This document shows positions 1 through 7,430 of a DNA stretch of 38,074 nt, piece by piece; the first letter of the stretch is position 1, and every line of letters starts with the position of its first letter. Origin of the DNA: Methylosinus sporium. GTDB lineage: Bacteria > Pseudomonadota > Alphaproteobacteria > Rhizobiales > Beijerinckiaceae. The notes beneath the pieces were generated by a model. The model was not told where the DNA came from, searched no databases, and saw nothing but the letters and a program-made list of their open reading frames with translations. The stretch covers positions 1 to 38,074 of the forward strand of contig NZ_PUIV01000036.1 in assembly GCF_003113265.1 (NCBI RefSeq), read 5' to 3'. The translations under genes were made by a program, and so were the position numbers.

Positions 1-66
1 GCGTGGTCTCCTTCCAGCGCTCCAACGCTGGAATCAGCCGGGTTCAGCACCCCGGAGACTACGCCA
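1..66. repeat. Nested inverted repeats at the window start
   Basis: An outer pair, GCGTGGTCTCC (1-11) against GGAGACTACGC (55-65), pairs with one mismatch. It encloses a perfect 8-bp pair TTCCAGCG/CGCTGGAA around a 6-base loop and then CCGGG...CCCGG. The result is a three-way-junction-like fold. It sits exactly where the kinase reading frame loses similarity to its family, so it may mark a junction or an element end. It does not fit a tRNA. Confidence 0.4.
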
Positions 67-363
67 ACCCAATTCCAACCAATCCCGCGACGGCACCCGG
101 TCGAGGTCCGGCGGCTCACCATCTCCACCGCGGCGGTCGATGCGGGCATGATCCGCATCGACGTCGCCGACACCGGGCCCGGCATGTCCGAAGCGTCGAG
201 AGCGCGGCTGTTCGAGCCATTCAAGACGACCAAGGCGCATGGGCTCGGAGTCGGCCTCGCTCTGTCGCGCTCGATCATCGAGGCCCATTACGGGACAATA
301 TGGGCGGAGCCGAACCACGGCGGCGGGACCGTGCTCCGCTTCACCCTGCCCCTGGCGGAGTAG
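1..363 (+). CDS. Sensor histidine kinase, C-terminal ATPase domain (5' truncated)
   Basis: The last ~87 residues are a clear HATPase_c domain of a two-component kinase, closest in style to FixL/PAS-type kinases. Visible in order are the G1 box DTGPGMS, the F-box LFEPFKTTK, the G2-like GLGVGLALSRSIIEAH and the terminal strand GGGTVLRFTLPL. In the intact enzyme this domain binds ATP for autophosphorylation of a His on the preceding dimerisation helix. The N-box (NLxxNAxxA), which should lie 20-30 residues before G1, is not found in any forward frame. The first ~95 bases read in frame as an unrelated Ser/Pro/Thr-rich stretch. The gene is therefore cut by the window edge and may also be rearranged just inside it. 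The family call is secure; whether the gene is functional cannot be judged. Confidence 0.8.
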   Translation, partial: AWSPSSAPTLESAGFSTPETTPTQFQPIPRRHPVEVRRLTISTAAVDAGMIRIDVADTGPGMSEASRARLFEPFKTTKAHGLGVGLALSRSIIEAHYGTIWAEPNHGGGTVLRFTLPLAE

Positions 364-424
364 GCGGCTCACTTCATCGTCGGGACAGCGTGACCTTCTG
401 AGCCTGGCGTGGCATAAAGCCCCC

Positions 425-1594
425 ATGGCTGCGACGATTCGAAACGCGTTCGACCCGGGCTTCGGCGTCTATGTGCACTGGCCGTTCTGCCTGTCGAAGT
501 GCCCCTATTGCGACTTCAACAGCCACGTCCGCAAGGGCGAGGTCGATGAAGATCGCTTTGTGGACGCCTTTCGCACGGAGATCGCCCATCGCGCCGCTCT
601 GGCGCCGGGACGCGAGGTGCGCTCGGTGTTCTTCGGCGGCGGCACGCCCTCGCTGATGCTCCCATCCACGCTGGAGGCGATCCTCCGGGCGATCGCCGAC
701 TATTGGCCCATGGCCGCCGATGTCGAGGTCACGCTCGAGGCGAATCCCACCAGCGTCGAGGCCTCGCGCTTCCGCAGCTTCAAGGCGGCCGGCGTCAATC
801 GCGCCTCGCTCGGCGTGCAGGCGCTCAACGACATAGAATTGCGCGCGCTCGGCCGCCAGCATTCGGTGGCGGAGGCGCTCGCCGCGCTCGATGTCGCCAA
901 TAAGATTTTCGAGCGCACCTCCTTCGATCTCATCTACGCCCGTCCGCAGCAGACGCCGGCGGCCTGGCGCAAGGAGCTGGAGCTCGCTCTGGGGCGCGTG
1001 ACGGAGCATGTCTCGCTCTATCAGCTCACCATAGAGCCGGAGACGATGTTCGAGCGCATGGTGGACGCCGGCAAGCTCGATCTGCCCGACGTCGACACGC
1101 AGCGCGCGCTTTGGGACGTCACGCAAGAGGTCACCGCCCGCGCCGGCCTGCCGGCCTATGAGGTCTCCAACCACGCGCGGCCCGGCTCGGAATGCCGACA
1201 CAATCTCGTCTATTGGCGCTATGGCGAATATGCCGGCGTCGGCCCCGGCGCGCATGGGCGGCTCATCACGCCGCGCGGCCGCCGCGCCCAGGCCACCGAG
1301 AAGCACCCGGAAATGTGGCTCACCTGCGTCGAGACGGAGGGCCATGGCCTCGTCGAGGACGATCTGCTCTCCGCGGAGCAGGAGGGCGACGAGTTTCTGC
1401 TGATGGGCCTGCGCCTGCGCGAGGGGATAGATCCGGCGCGCTTCTTCGCCCTCACCGGCAAGAAGCTGTCGCAATCGCGCGTCGCCGAGCTGATCGGCGA
1501 CGGGCTCGTGGAGCTGACCCGCGACAATCGCATTCGCGTGAGCTCGGAAGGGTTTCCCGTGCTCGACGCCGTGGTGGCCGATCTCGCCGCCTGA
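425..1594 (+). CDS. hemW: Heme chaperone / radical SAM protein HemW
   Basis: A 389-aa radical SAM protein, once annotated as oxygen-independent coproporphyrinogen oxidase. The N-terminal cluster motif is C22-x3-C26-x2-C29 followed by D30-F31. The Phe where true HemN has a fourth Cys, together with the C-terminal HNLVYW motif, identifies HemW, which binds heme and is thought to deliver it to respiratory proteins. The GGGTPS motif (SAM binding) and GVGPGAHG are also present, and the HemN C-terminal domain is complete. The ATG at 425 is chosen because translation from it begins directly before the FGVYVHWPFC core; upstream in-frame codons give unrelated sequence. It is cytoplasmic. A link to ctaA (28 kb away), also a heme gene, is thematic only. 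Confidence 0.95.
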   Translation: MAATIRNAFDPGFGVYVHWPFCLSKCPYCDFNSHVRKGEVDEDRFVDAFRTEIAHRAALAPGREVRSVFFGGGTPSLMLPSTLEAILRAIADYWPMAADVEVTLEANPTSVEASRFRSFKAAGVNRASLGVQALNDIELRALGRQHSVAEALAALDVANKIFERTSFDLIYARPQQTPAAWRKELELALGRVTEHVSLYQLTIEPETMFERMVDAGKLDLPDVDTQRALWDVTQEVTARAGLPAYEVSNHARPGSECRHNLVYWRYGEYAGVGPGAHGRLITPRGRRAQATEKHPEMWLTCVETEGHGLVEDDLLSAEQEGDEFLLMGLRLREGIDPARFFALTGKKLSQSRVAELIGDGLVELTRDNRIRVSSEGFPVLDAVVADLAA

Positions 1595-1603
1595 GCTGGC
1601 CGG

Positions 1604-2458
1604 TCAGGCCAGCGCGCGGGCGATGCGCTCGCCGATGCGCGGATCGGTGAGATAATCGACGATCGCATGGGGATCGTCCTGGCGATTGGCGATATCGGTC
1701 AAATTCTCGACGCCGTCGCAAAAGCTGTCTTTGTCGAGCGCGGGATAGAGCGCGACATAGTCACGCACATCGGCGCCATTGAGCCATGCGCGCACGCCCG
1801 GCGGCCGATTCAATCGCGGCGGCTTGAGATATTCGCGCACGAGATCGATTCCGAGCGGCGAGCCGAGCGTGACCAGGAGCTCGACCGCGCTCGCGACGCC
1901 GAAATCGGTGAGCAAGCGGTAGCCGACGATCGTTCCGAGCGAATGGGCGACGATGACGCGCTCGGCGCCGCGCAGGTCCGGTCCGACGATGTCGTCGACC
2001 GCTTTGCGCGCGTGCTGATTGGTGAGATAGGCGTCGACCTGCTCGACGAAGGGAAGGGCGGCGTGGCCGAGCCAGGGCGCTTTTCGCCCGAGCGCGCGCG
2101 CGATTCCTTGCGCCCATTGCTGATTGGCGATTCCTCTGTCGATGACCGTCTGTCCCGTTTCCGCAGCGATGTCCGCGGGATCGAGTCCGGCGCGGTCGCC
2201 GATCTGCTGCAGCAGATCGGCGGCGAGGCTCGGCAGCGGCGCGTCGCCGCGCGCGACGACGGTCTTGCCGTCGGCCCCGACCCCGCGTGTGAGGCGGTCG
2301 AGCGTGTCGCCGTAATAGGGCATACGCAATTCGAAGTCGGGGCGCGCGATCCCCTGCCGCCGCCAATTGGCCTCGAGCGCGTCGAGCCATTCTTGTCGCA
2401 GATCGTCGGGAGAGCGATTCTCCTGACGCATTCCATGCACGAAGACCAAGGTTTTCAA
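1604..2458 (-). CDS. Alpha/beta hydrolase coupled to a caspase-like protease
   Basis: A 284-aa alpha/beta-hydrolase-fold protein (lipase/esterase-like). It opens with MKTLVFVHGM (beta strand plus oxyanion HGM), carries the nucleophile elbow AHSLG (Ser ~173), then VTLGSPLG, an Asp-bearing NGADVRDYVA (~228-236) and a late DPHAIVDYL with the likely catalytic His (~264). There is no signal peptide or membrane segment. The start is TTG at 2458: its last two bases lie in the TGA stop of the upstream caspase gene (TTGA overlap), and GGGGAGG stands about 6 bases before it. An ATG 22 codons further up has no such signal and lies inside the caspase coding sequence. Coupling implies stoichiometric expression with the protease. 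The substrate is unknown; a lipid or ester is inferred from the fold only. Confidence 0.85.
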   Translation of the reverse strand: MKTLVFVHGMRQENRSPDDLRQEWLDALEANWRRQGIARPDFELRMPYYGDTLDRLTRGVGADGKTVVARGDAPLPSLAADLLQQIGDRAGLDPADIAAETGQTVIDRGIANQQWAQGIARALGRKAPWLGHAALPFVEQVDAYLTNQHARKAVDDIVGPDLRGAERVIVAHSLGTIVGYRLLTDFGVASAVELLVTLGSPLGIDLVREYLKPPRLNRPPGVRAWLNGADVRDYVALYPALDKDSFCDGVENLTDIANRQDDPHAIVDYLTDPRIGERIARALA

Positions 2459-4206
2459 GCGAGCCTCCCCTCGTCGAGCTCCGCGGCGAGCATCGCTCCG
2501 GCCGCAGCGTCGAATGTCGTCCACAGCGAGGGCTTCAATCCCCGGCGCGCCTCCAAGACGATGCGAGAGACGCGGGCGTCATCGGGCTCGAGATAGGCCC
2601 AGCCTTTCGTCAGCAGCGGAAAGGCGCCGACGGCGGCGGCTTCGCTATCGGCGAGATAGGCGACGTCGAACGGCGTTCCGATGAGGCCGCGTCCATATTC
2701 GTCCGGCGTCGCGGCGAAGAACTGCGCCAGCTCCCGAATTTTTGCGATGCGTCCCGCTTGCTCGAGCGCGTGAGCGGCGAGCACGCCGGCGCCCGGATCG
2801 ACGACGCCGGCGGCGCGCAGCGCGTCGAGCAGAGCGATCACCGCATTTGCGTCGGGCGTGCGTTTCGCTTCCATTTCGGCGGTCAGGCGATGAACCGCGG
2901 GCATGATCGTCTCGCGATAGAGATCGCAGGCGCGCGCAAAGCCGCCATTGGCCGACGGCGCGTAGGAGAGGCTCGCCGCCGCGCCCTTTTCGACGACGAG
3001 CGTCGCGACGAAGCCCGGAACCACGAGCACGGCGACGAAATCGCCTTCCGCCGTCTCTAGGAGAAGCGTGGCCGGGACCTCGGTCCGCACCGCGATCTGA
3101 TCGGCGCCGCCCTCCGAGAAGCGCCAATATTCGGGCCGGGCGGCGACGCGTGCGATCGACGATCCGATCACGGTGACGCCGACATGGGTTTCGAAGGAGG
3201 CGCGCCCCTCCGCCGCCGCGAATTTGGCGCGGCGGCGACGCAGGCGGCCATTGGAGCGCTCGCGCAGCCGGCGAATGCGATCGGAGGCGACGCTCTTGCG
3301 GGATTTGGGGCGGGGCGGCGTCCAGCTCTCTAGGGGCTCCAGCTCCGATAGGGCGTCGACGCTGAAACGATGAATCTCGAAGCCGCGCTCCTTGCGGTCC
3401 AGCGCCGACGTCGACAGTATGATATGGCCCTTCGGAAAGGAGACATAGACGTCGTTCGGCTCCCGCCAGCCGGAGTTCGCATCCACGCGCTGCGGCCGGG
3501 CGCCTGCGAGCAGATCGGTTTCATAGGCGACGGCTTTCTCCAGAAAGGTCGCGAGACTGGCGGAGGTGACGCAGGGGCCTTCGCCTCGCGGCCGGGCGAA
3601 AGCGGCCGAGACATTTCCCTTCAGCGCCTGCATCAGGCAGCTGGTGAAGACTCCGTAATGTTCGGCCGGCTCGGTCTCGGTCGCCGGCTTGGCCACTTCC
3701 TGCGCCGCCCCGTCTATGTCTGCCGCCTCGAAATGGTCCCATTGTGCGGGCGTCGCGATGCGCTGCTGTCTTTGAAACAGCGAGCGCGGCGTGAAGAAGG
3801 GCTGGCCGGGAACGGAATTGCGACAGGCGTCCGAGATGAACGACACTTGATCGATCCCGCAGCGGCGCGCATGTTTCTCGGAGGCTTCGACGCCGACGAC
3901 CTCGTCGCTGCGTCGATCGTATTTCGACAGGAGCCACATGGTTTCCGCCGCCGAGGCGCAACCATGTCCCGCGAAGAACAGAATCAATCGTCCGACGTCG
4001 AGCGCGTCGACGAATTCCTCCACCTTGGAGCGAATGGCGTCGAAAGTGACGTCCTTGCCGCCCTCGTCGGTGAAGAGCGCGACCTCATAGGCGTTTTCCA
4101 TCGCCCATGCGGCGAAATCCTTCGCGCCGCGCGCCGCGCCGGGGAGACGCGGGAGCTTGCCCGACCGTTCGATGCCGATCGCGATCACGACGCTTCGTTT
4201 CGCCAT
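2455..4206 (-). CDS. Caspase-family (peptidase C14) protein
   Basis: A 583-aa protein whose first ~270 residues form a caspase/metacaspase-like p20 fold. The catalytic dyad is visible: His81 in FFAGHG and Cys128 in SFISDACRN, each at the end of a hydrophobic strand. In this family Cys-His cleaves after a basic or acidic residue depending on the branch; specificity cannot be read here. Residues ~295-345 are an Arg/Lys-rich linker. The C-terminal ~240 residues hold beta-rich then helical sequence that I do not recognise, with no TPR, WD40 or transmembrane repeat. SD AAGGGG precedes the ATG at 4206. The gene is followed by an overlapping alpha/beta hydrolase and preceded by a plausible sigma-70 promoter. 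Prokaryotic caspases often act in cell-suicide or conflict systems; that role here is inference. Confidence 0.87.
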   Translation of the reverse strand: MAKRSVVIAIGIERSGKLPRLPGAARGAKDFAAWAMENAYEVALFTDEGGKDVTFDAIRSKVEEFVDALDVGRLILFFAGHGCASAAETMWLLSKYDRRSDEVVGVEASEKHARRCGIDQVSFISDACRNSVPGQPFFTPRSLFQRQQRIATPAQWDHFEAADIDGAAQEVAKPATETEPAEHYGVFTSCLMQALKGNVSAAFARPRGEGPCVTSASLATFLEKAVAYETDLLAGARPQRVDANSGWREPNDVYVSFPKGHIILSTSALDRKERGFEIHRFSVDALSELEPLESWTPPRPKSRKSVASDRIRRLRERSNGRLRRRRAKFAAAEGRASFETHVGVTVIGSSIARVAARPEYWRFSEGGADQIAVRTEVPATLLLETAEGDFVAVLVVPGFVATLVVEKGAAASLSYAPSANGGFARACDLYRETIMPAVHRLTAEMEAKRTPDANAVIALLDALRAAGVVDPGAGVLAAHALEQAGRIAKIRELAQFFAATPDEYGRGLIGTPFDVAYLADSEAAAVGAFPLLTKGWAYLEPDDARVSRIVLEARRGLKPSLWTTFDAAAGAMLAAELDEGRLA

Positions 4207-4230
4207 GGAACTCGCCCCTTCGCCGGGCGG

Positions 4231-4259
4231 ATTACACCATTGCGCGACGCCGCTCGCAA
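4231..4259 (-). promoter_or_regulatory. Sigma-70-like promoter of the caspase-hydrolase operon
   Basis: On the minus strand, TTGCGA (4259-4254) and TGTAAT (4236-4231) are separated by 17 bases, predicting a start near 4224, about 18 bases before the ATG. The trmN-like gene ends only 41 bases upstream at 4300, so the operon appears to have its own promoter rather than only read-through. Confidence 0.55.
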
Positions 4260-4299
4260 GTCGGCCGAATAGTGTGTCGTCGCAGCGCTTCGCGCGCGT

Positions 4300-5046
4300 T
4301 CAGAACAGCTCGCCCTTGCCGCGATTGAGCGCCTCTGCGCGCGGCGTGAAGGCGCCGTCGGCTTCATGCAGGACGAGCGGCGGAAGCAGCGACAAAGGCG
4401 CTTTCGAGCCTTTGAGTCCGCGCAGCAGAATGCGCGTCGCGGCCTCGCCCTCGCGCGGGAGGACGGGCAGCAGGGCGAGCGCGCCGAGTCGCGTTCCGAC
4501 GCTCGCGAGACAATCCGCGAGCGCGTCGGCGCGGTGGATCATGACGAAGAGCCCGCCCGGCCGCAGCAGCGCGAGGCAGGCGCGCAGCCAGGGCTCGAGG
4601 CCGTCCGCGCTCACATGGGCGAGCGCGCGGCGCGGATCGGGCGAGACGCGCGCGCGGCCCGGCGTGAGATAGGGCGGATTGGTGAGAAGCACCTCGGCGC
4701 TCTCATTCTCGAGCCCGCCAGCCCGCCGCGCCGCGATCGAGAGGAGATCGGCCTCGTGGACGCGGATGCGCGCCGCGAGCGCGTTCGTCGCGATATTCTC
4801 GCGGGCCAGCGCGCAAGACTCCGGATCGATCTCGACGAGGCCGAGCGTAGCGGCGGGCGCGCGCAGCGCCGCGGCGAGTCCGACGGCTCCGGTTCCCGCG
4901 CCGATGTCGAGAATGAGCCCGCGCGTCTGCGCCGGCGTCGCCGCCGCGAGAAGCACGGCGTCGGTTCCGGCCCGGTGGCCGCGCGGCATTTGGCGCAGAC
5001 GCAAGCGTCCGCCGAGAAAGGCGGCGGCCTCCGACCGTTTCTCCAT
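4300..5046 (-). CDS. tRNA1(Val) (adenine-N6)-methyltransferase-like protein (TrmN6 family)
   Basis: A 248-aa class I SAM-dependent methyltransferase. It shows LGGRLRLRQ near the N terminus, motif I as LDIGAGTGAVGLAAA, the acidic residue ending strand 2 in LVEIDPES, and the N6-adenine signature NPPY in VLLTNPPYLTP. This combination fits TrmN6/YfiC, which methylates A37 of tRNA-Val, though other N6-methylating relatives exist. The start at 5046 puts family-like sequence ten residues from the Met; an in-frame ATG at 5067 is an alternative, and neither has a good ribosome binding site. The gene is divergent from the secreted YARHG protein and the polyprenyl synthase. The caspase operon follows in the same direction. 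Confidence 0.85.
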   Translation of the reverse strand: MEKRSEAAAFLGGRLRLRQMPRGHRAGTDAVLLAAATPAQTRGLILDIGAGTGAVGLAAALRAPAATLGLVEIDPESCALARENIATNALAARIRVHEADLLSIAARRAGGLENESAEVLLTNPPYLTPGRARVSPDPRRALAHVSADGLEPWLRACLALLRPGGLFVMIHRADALADCLASVGTRLGALALLPVLPREGEAATRILLRGLKGSKAPLSLLPPLVLHEADGAFTPRAEALNRGKGELF

Positions 5047-5106
5047 TGTGTTCGGGGGAACGTTCATGCGCGGGAAACGTTCATCGCACTGAAAAAATGT
5101 CACAGC

Positions 5107-5160
5107 TTCTCGCATCGAGCAAGCTCTCGTATCGAGAGCGAGTTCTCGCAACGAGCAATC
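5107..5160. repeat. Three tandem imperfect 18-bp repeats
   Basis: Three back-to-back 18-base units begin at 5107, 5125 and 5143, each built on TCTCGNANCGAG. The middle unit contains the palindrome CTCTCG-TAT-CGAGAG. They lie between the divergent trmN-like gene and the YARHG-protein gene, about 85-140 bases before the latter. They could be an operator array; no regulator is identified. Confidence 0.6.
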
Positions 5161-5244
5161 GGCTTCAGCTCTTTTGGAAACGGCCTGAACTGATCGGGTC
5201 GCGCGGCCGGAGCCCGGTCGCGTGGTCGTCGAGGAGGAAATGCG

Positions 5245-5532
5245 ATGAAATCGATGAACGCCATGATCCGTATTCTCGCCGCAGGGGCGATCTTGTCGGC
5301 CTTTGCGGAAATCGGCGCGTCGGCGCCCGCACTCGCGCAATCGGGCGCTTCCTGCGACCAGCTCTGGCGAGAACGCAACGCCATCTATGCGCGCGCCGGG
5401 CATTGCTTCCAGACCACGCGCGGGCGCTCGGTTTTCGGCGGGGGCTGCTTTCCGCCCTATGGCCGGCTGAGCGGCGCCGATGCCCGACGGGTTCGGCAGC
5501 TCCAGACCTTGGAGCGCCGGAACGGATGCTGA
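5245..5532 (+). CDS. Small secreted YARHG-domain protein
   Basis: A 95-aa exported protein. A hydrophobic signal peptide ends with an Ala-x-Ala site near residues 28-32 (ALAQ). The mature part starts SCDQLWRERNAIYARAGHCF, which matches the pattern that names the YARHG domain (Cys-D-x-LW-x-x-RN-x-IYAR-x-G-x-CF), an extracellular module of unknown function. Mature cysteines (SCD, HCF, GCF, terminal GC) could form two disulfides. SD GAGGAGGAA is well placed before the ATG. The gene is monocistronic: a 10-bp stem hairpin follows at 5560. The upstream 18-bp repeats may regulate it. Confidence 0.78.
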   Translation: MKSMNAMIRILAAGAILSAFAEIGASAPALAQSGASCDQLWRERNAIYARAGHCFQTTRGRSVFGGGCFPPYGRLSGADARRVRQLQTLERRNGC

Positions 5533-5559
5533 ATTCTCACGCAGAACAGCGTCGGATCG

Positions 5560-5597
5560 GCCAGGGGAGGGCTCGCGGGGGGGCGCGCTCCCCTGGC
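5560..5597 (+). terminator. Hairpin after the YARHG gene
   Basis: GCCAGGGGAG (5560-5569) pairs perfectly with CTCCCCTGGC (5588-5597) around a G-rich loop. There is no clear T-tract, so it could be an attenuating or mRNA-end hairpin. It separates the small gene from the polyprenyl synthase. Confidence 0.5.
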
Positions 5598-5662
5598 TTG
5601 CCGCGCGCGCTCCGAAGCCTTAAGTTCGCCCCAGCATTCCAAGACAAGCCAAAGGGGTCTAC

Positions 5663-6679
5663 GTGGGCATCGTCATACCGCTGGAGGACAAGGAAAAAAA
5701 GTCCGCCGGCCTCGATAATCTGCTTTCGCTGATCGGCCCCGATCTGCAGCGCGTCAACCAGCTGATCCTGCAGCGCACGGGCTCCGATGTGACGACGATC
5801 CCCGAGGTCGCCAATCATCTCATCTCTGCGGGCGGCAAGCGCCTGCGGCCGATGCTCGTGCTCGCCACCGCCGGAATGTGCGGCTATGAGGGCGACGGCC
5901 ACATCAAATTCGCCGCCGGCATCGAATTCATGCACACCGCCACTCTGCTGCACGACGATGTGGTGGACGAGAGCGACATGCGCCGCGGCAAGATCGCGGC
6001 GCGAATGCTGTGGGGCAATGAGACCTGTGTTCTCGTCGGCGACTTCTTGCTCGGCCACGCATTCAAGATGATGGTGGAGCCCGGCGTGCTCTCCTGCCTC
6101 TCCGTCGTCTCGACGGCGGCCGCCGTCATCGCCGAAGGCGAGATTTTGCAGCTCAACGCCGCCAAGGACACGCAGACCACCGAGGACGCCTATATGGCGG
6201 TCATCCGCTCCAAGACGGCGGAGCTGTTCGCCGCGGCGGCAGAGGTCGGGCCGATGCTGAGCGGCCGCTCCAAGGCCGATGAGGCGGCTTGCCGCAGCTA
6301 TGGCATGAATCTCGGAATCGCCTTCCAGCTCATCGACGACGCGCTCGATTACGGCGGACAATCGTCCAAGCTCGGCAAGAATGTCGGCGATGATTTCCGC
6401 GAGGGCAAGATCACTCTGCCGGTCGTCCTGGCCTTCCGCCGCGGCAGCGAGACGGAGCGCGAGTTCTGGCGCCGCACGCTGGAGAAGGGCGAGATCAACG
6501 ACGGCGACGTCGAGGCCGCCTGCGCGCTGATGAAAAAGCACGACGCCATCAAGGACACGGTCGAGCGCGCGAGCCATTATGGCGCGATCGCGCGCGACGC
6601 TCTGGAGATTTTCCCGGCCTCGCCGTGGAAGTCGGCCTTGCTCGAGGTCGTCGATTTCTGCGTCGAGCGCGCCTATTGA
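5663..6679 (+). CDS. ispB: Polyprenyl (octa/decaprenyl) diphosphate synthase
   Basis: A 338-aa trans-isoprenyl diphosphate synthase that elongates farnesyl diphosphate with IPP to make the ubiquinone side chain. Diagnostic motifs: GGKRLRP (57-63), the first Asp-rich motif LLHDDVVDES (DDVVD 98-102) and the second FQLIDDALDYGG (DDALD 225-229), both binding Mg-diphosphate. The 338-aa length and the small residues before the first motif suit a long-chain enzyme, but exact chain length is not readable. It starts with GTG at 5663, preceded by AAGGGG. Cytoplasmic. Chain length C40 versus C50 is open, hence the symbol is by family. Confidence 0.93.
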   Translation: MGIVIPLEDKEKKSAGLDNLLSLIGPDLQRVNQLILQRTGSDVTTIPEVANHLISAGGKRLRPMLVLATAGMCGYEGDGHIKFAAGIEFMHTATLLHDDVVDESDMRRGKIAARMLWGNETCVLVGDFLLGHAFKMMVEPGVLSCLSVVSTAAAVIAEGEILQLNAAKDTQTTEDAYMAVIRSKTAELFAAAAEVGPMLSGRSKADEAACRSYGMNLGIAFQLIDDALDYGGQSSKLGKNVGDDFREGKITLPVVLAFRRGSETEREFWRRTLEKGEINDGDVEAACALMKKHDAIKDTVERASHYGAIARDALEIFPASPWKSALLEVVDFCVERAY

Positions 6680-6686
6680 GGCGAAA

Positions 6687-6717
6687 ACGCCCCGCAGGCG
6701 TCGAGCCGGCGGGGCGT
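6687..6717 (-). terminator. Terminator between convergent ispB and the Spy-like gene
   Basis: ACGCCCCGC (6687-6695) pairs with GCGGGGCGT (6709-6717). On the minus strand the stem is followed by a short T-run (from AAAA at 6684-6687 on the plus strand), so it best serves the Spy-like gene while also lying just past ispB. Confidence 0.65.
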
Positions 6718-6753
6718 CATGGCTAGCGAGCTTTCCGAGGCTGTTTCAGAGCG

Positions 6754-7257
6754 TCAGTCGTGCTCGGGGCCTTCATGCGGACCGCCCCATTCATGGCCGT
6801 GATGCGGGCCCTTGGCGATCGTATGCAGCAGCACGGCGAAGCGGCGCTTCTGGGCGTCGTCCAGGCTGTCGAAGAGCGGCTTGGCCGCCTCGGCGAGCTT
6901 TTCCGTCTCGGCGGCTTTCGCCGCGAGCGCCTTGGAGCGCCACTGCAGGCCTTCGATCACGCTGCGATGCTCGCGGACTTCCTTCATTTTGTCCTTGGCC
7001 TCGGCGAAGCGGGCGGCGCGCGCCTTGGCGATGTCGCGCAGCGAAGCTTCCACCGCCGGCCAGTTCTTCTCCTGGGCGGGGGTGAGCTTGAGGCCGGCCT
7101 TCAGAGCGGCGATCTTGGCGTCGGTGAAGGCGGCGTGATCCTCCGCCGAGAATTGGTGATGATGATGCTCGCCGGGAGCCGGCTCTGCAAAGACTCCGGC
7201 CGAGAGCGGGAGCGAGAGAGCGGCCACGGCGGCGGCGATGAGGAGATATTTCTTCAT
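6754..7257 (-). CDS. Spy/CpxP-like periplasmic protein (LTXXQ motif)
   Basis: A 167-aa exported helical protein. The signal peptide MKKYLLIAAAVAALSLPLSAGVFA is followed by a His cluster (EHHHHQF), then the LTXXQ-type motif LKLTPAQEKNW and a second repeat-like LDDAQKRRF. The C terminus is again His-rich (HHGHEW...HEGPEHD). Spy/CpxP proteins are periplasmic chaperones or stress sensors; the His ends suggest metal binding, which would suit a window that also carries a metal efflux operon, but that is inference. SD AGGTGA lies 8 bases before the ATG. The gene is divergent from the acuI-like gene across 173 bp. Confidence 0.85.
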   Translation of the reverse strand: MKKYLLIAAAVAALSLPLSAGVFAEPAPGEHHHHQFSAEDHAAFTDAKIAALKAGLKLTPAQEKNWPAVEASLRDIAKARAARFAEAKDKMKEVREHRSVIEGLQWRSKALAAKAAETEKLAEAAKPLFDSLDDAQKRRFAVLLHTIAKGPHHGHEWGGPHEGPEHD

Positions 7258-7430
7258 GTGCGTTCACCTGGGGGATTGGGTGGACTTGACGCTCACAGAT
7301 TTCGTTCGCGAGCGCCAAAAAGCAACTTAATCTTTTGTAATGTCTCGCTTCAGAAACCTTCTGTTTACATAAGTCTCTACGTATTCGACAAGGCTGCGGC
7401 GCTGCGCGCCGCGACGGAAAGGGGGCCGCA

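Noticed and set aside
1-66. Possible tRNA or tmRNA piece at the window start
   Set aside because: The stems do not give a seven-base anticodon loop, the T-loop-like TTCAGCA departs from TTCRANY, and no CCA end or tag reading frame is found.
374-1474. A 366-codon minus-strand open frame over hemW
   Set aside because: Antisense shadow of hemW, which has all its catalytic and heme-binding motifs on the plus strand.
7351-7363. CAGAA-ACC-TTCTG palindrome between the Spy-like gene and acuI
   Set aside because: Five-base arms are easily due to chance in a 170-bp interval, and no promoter element aligns with it.
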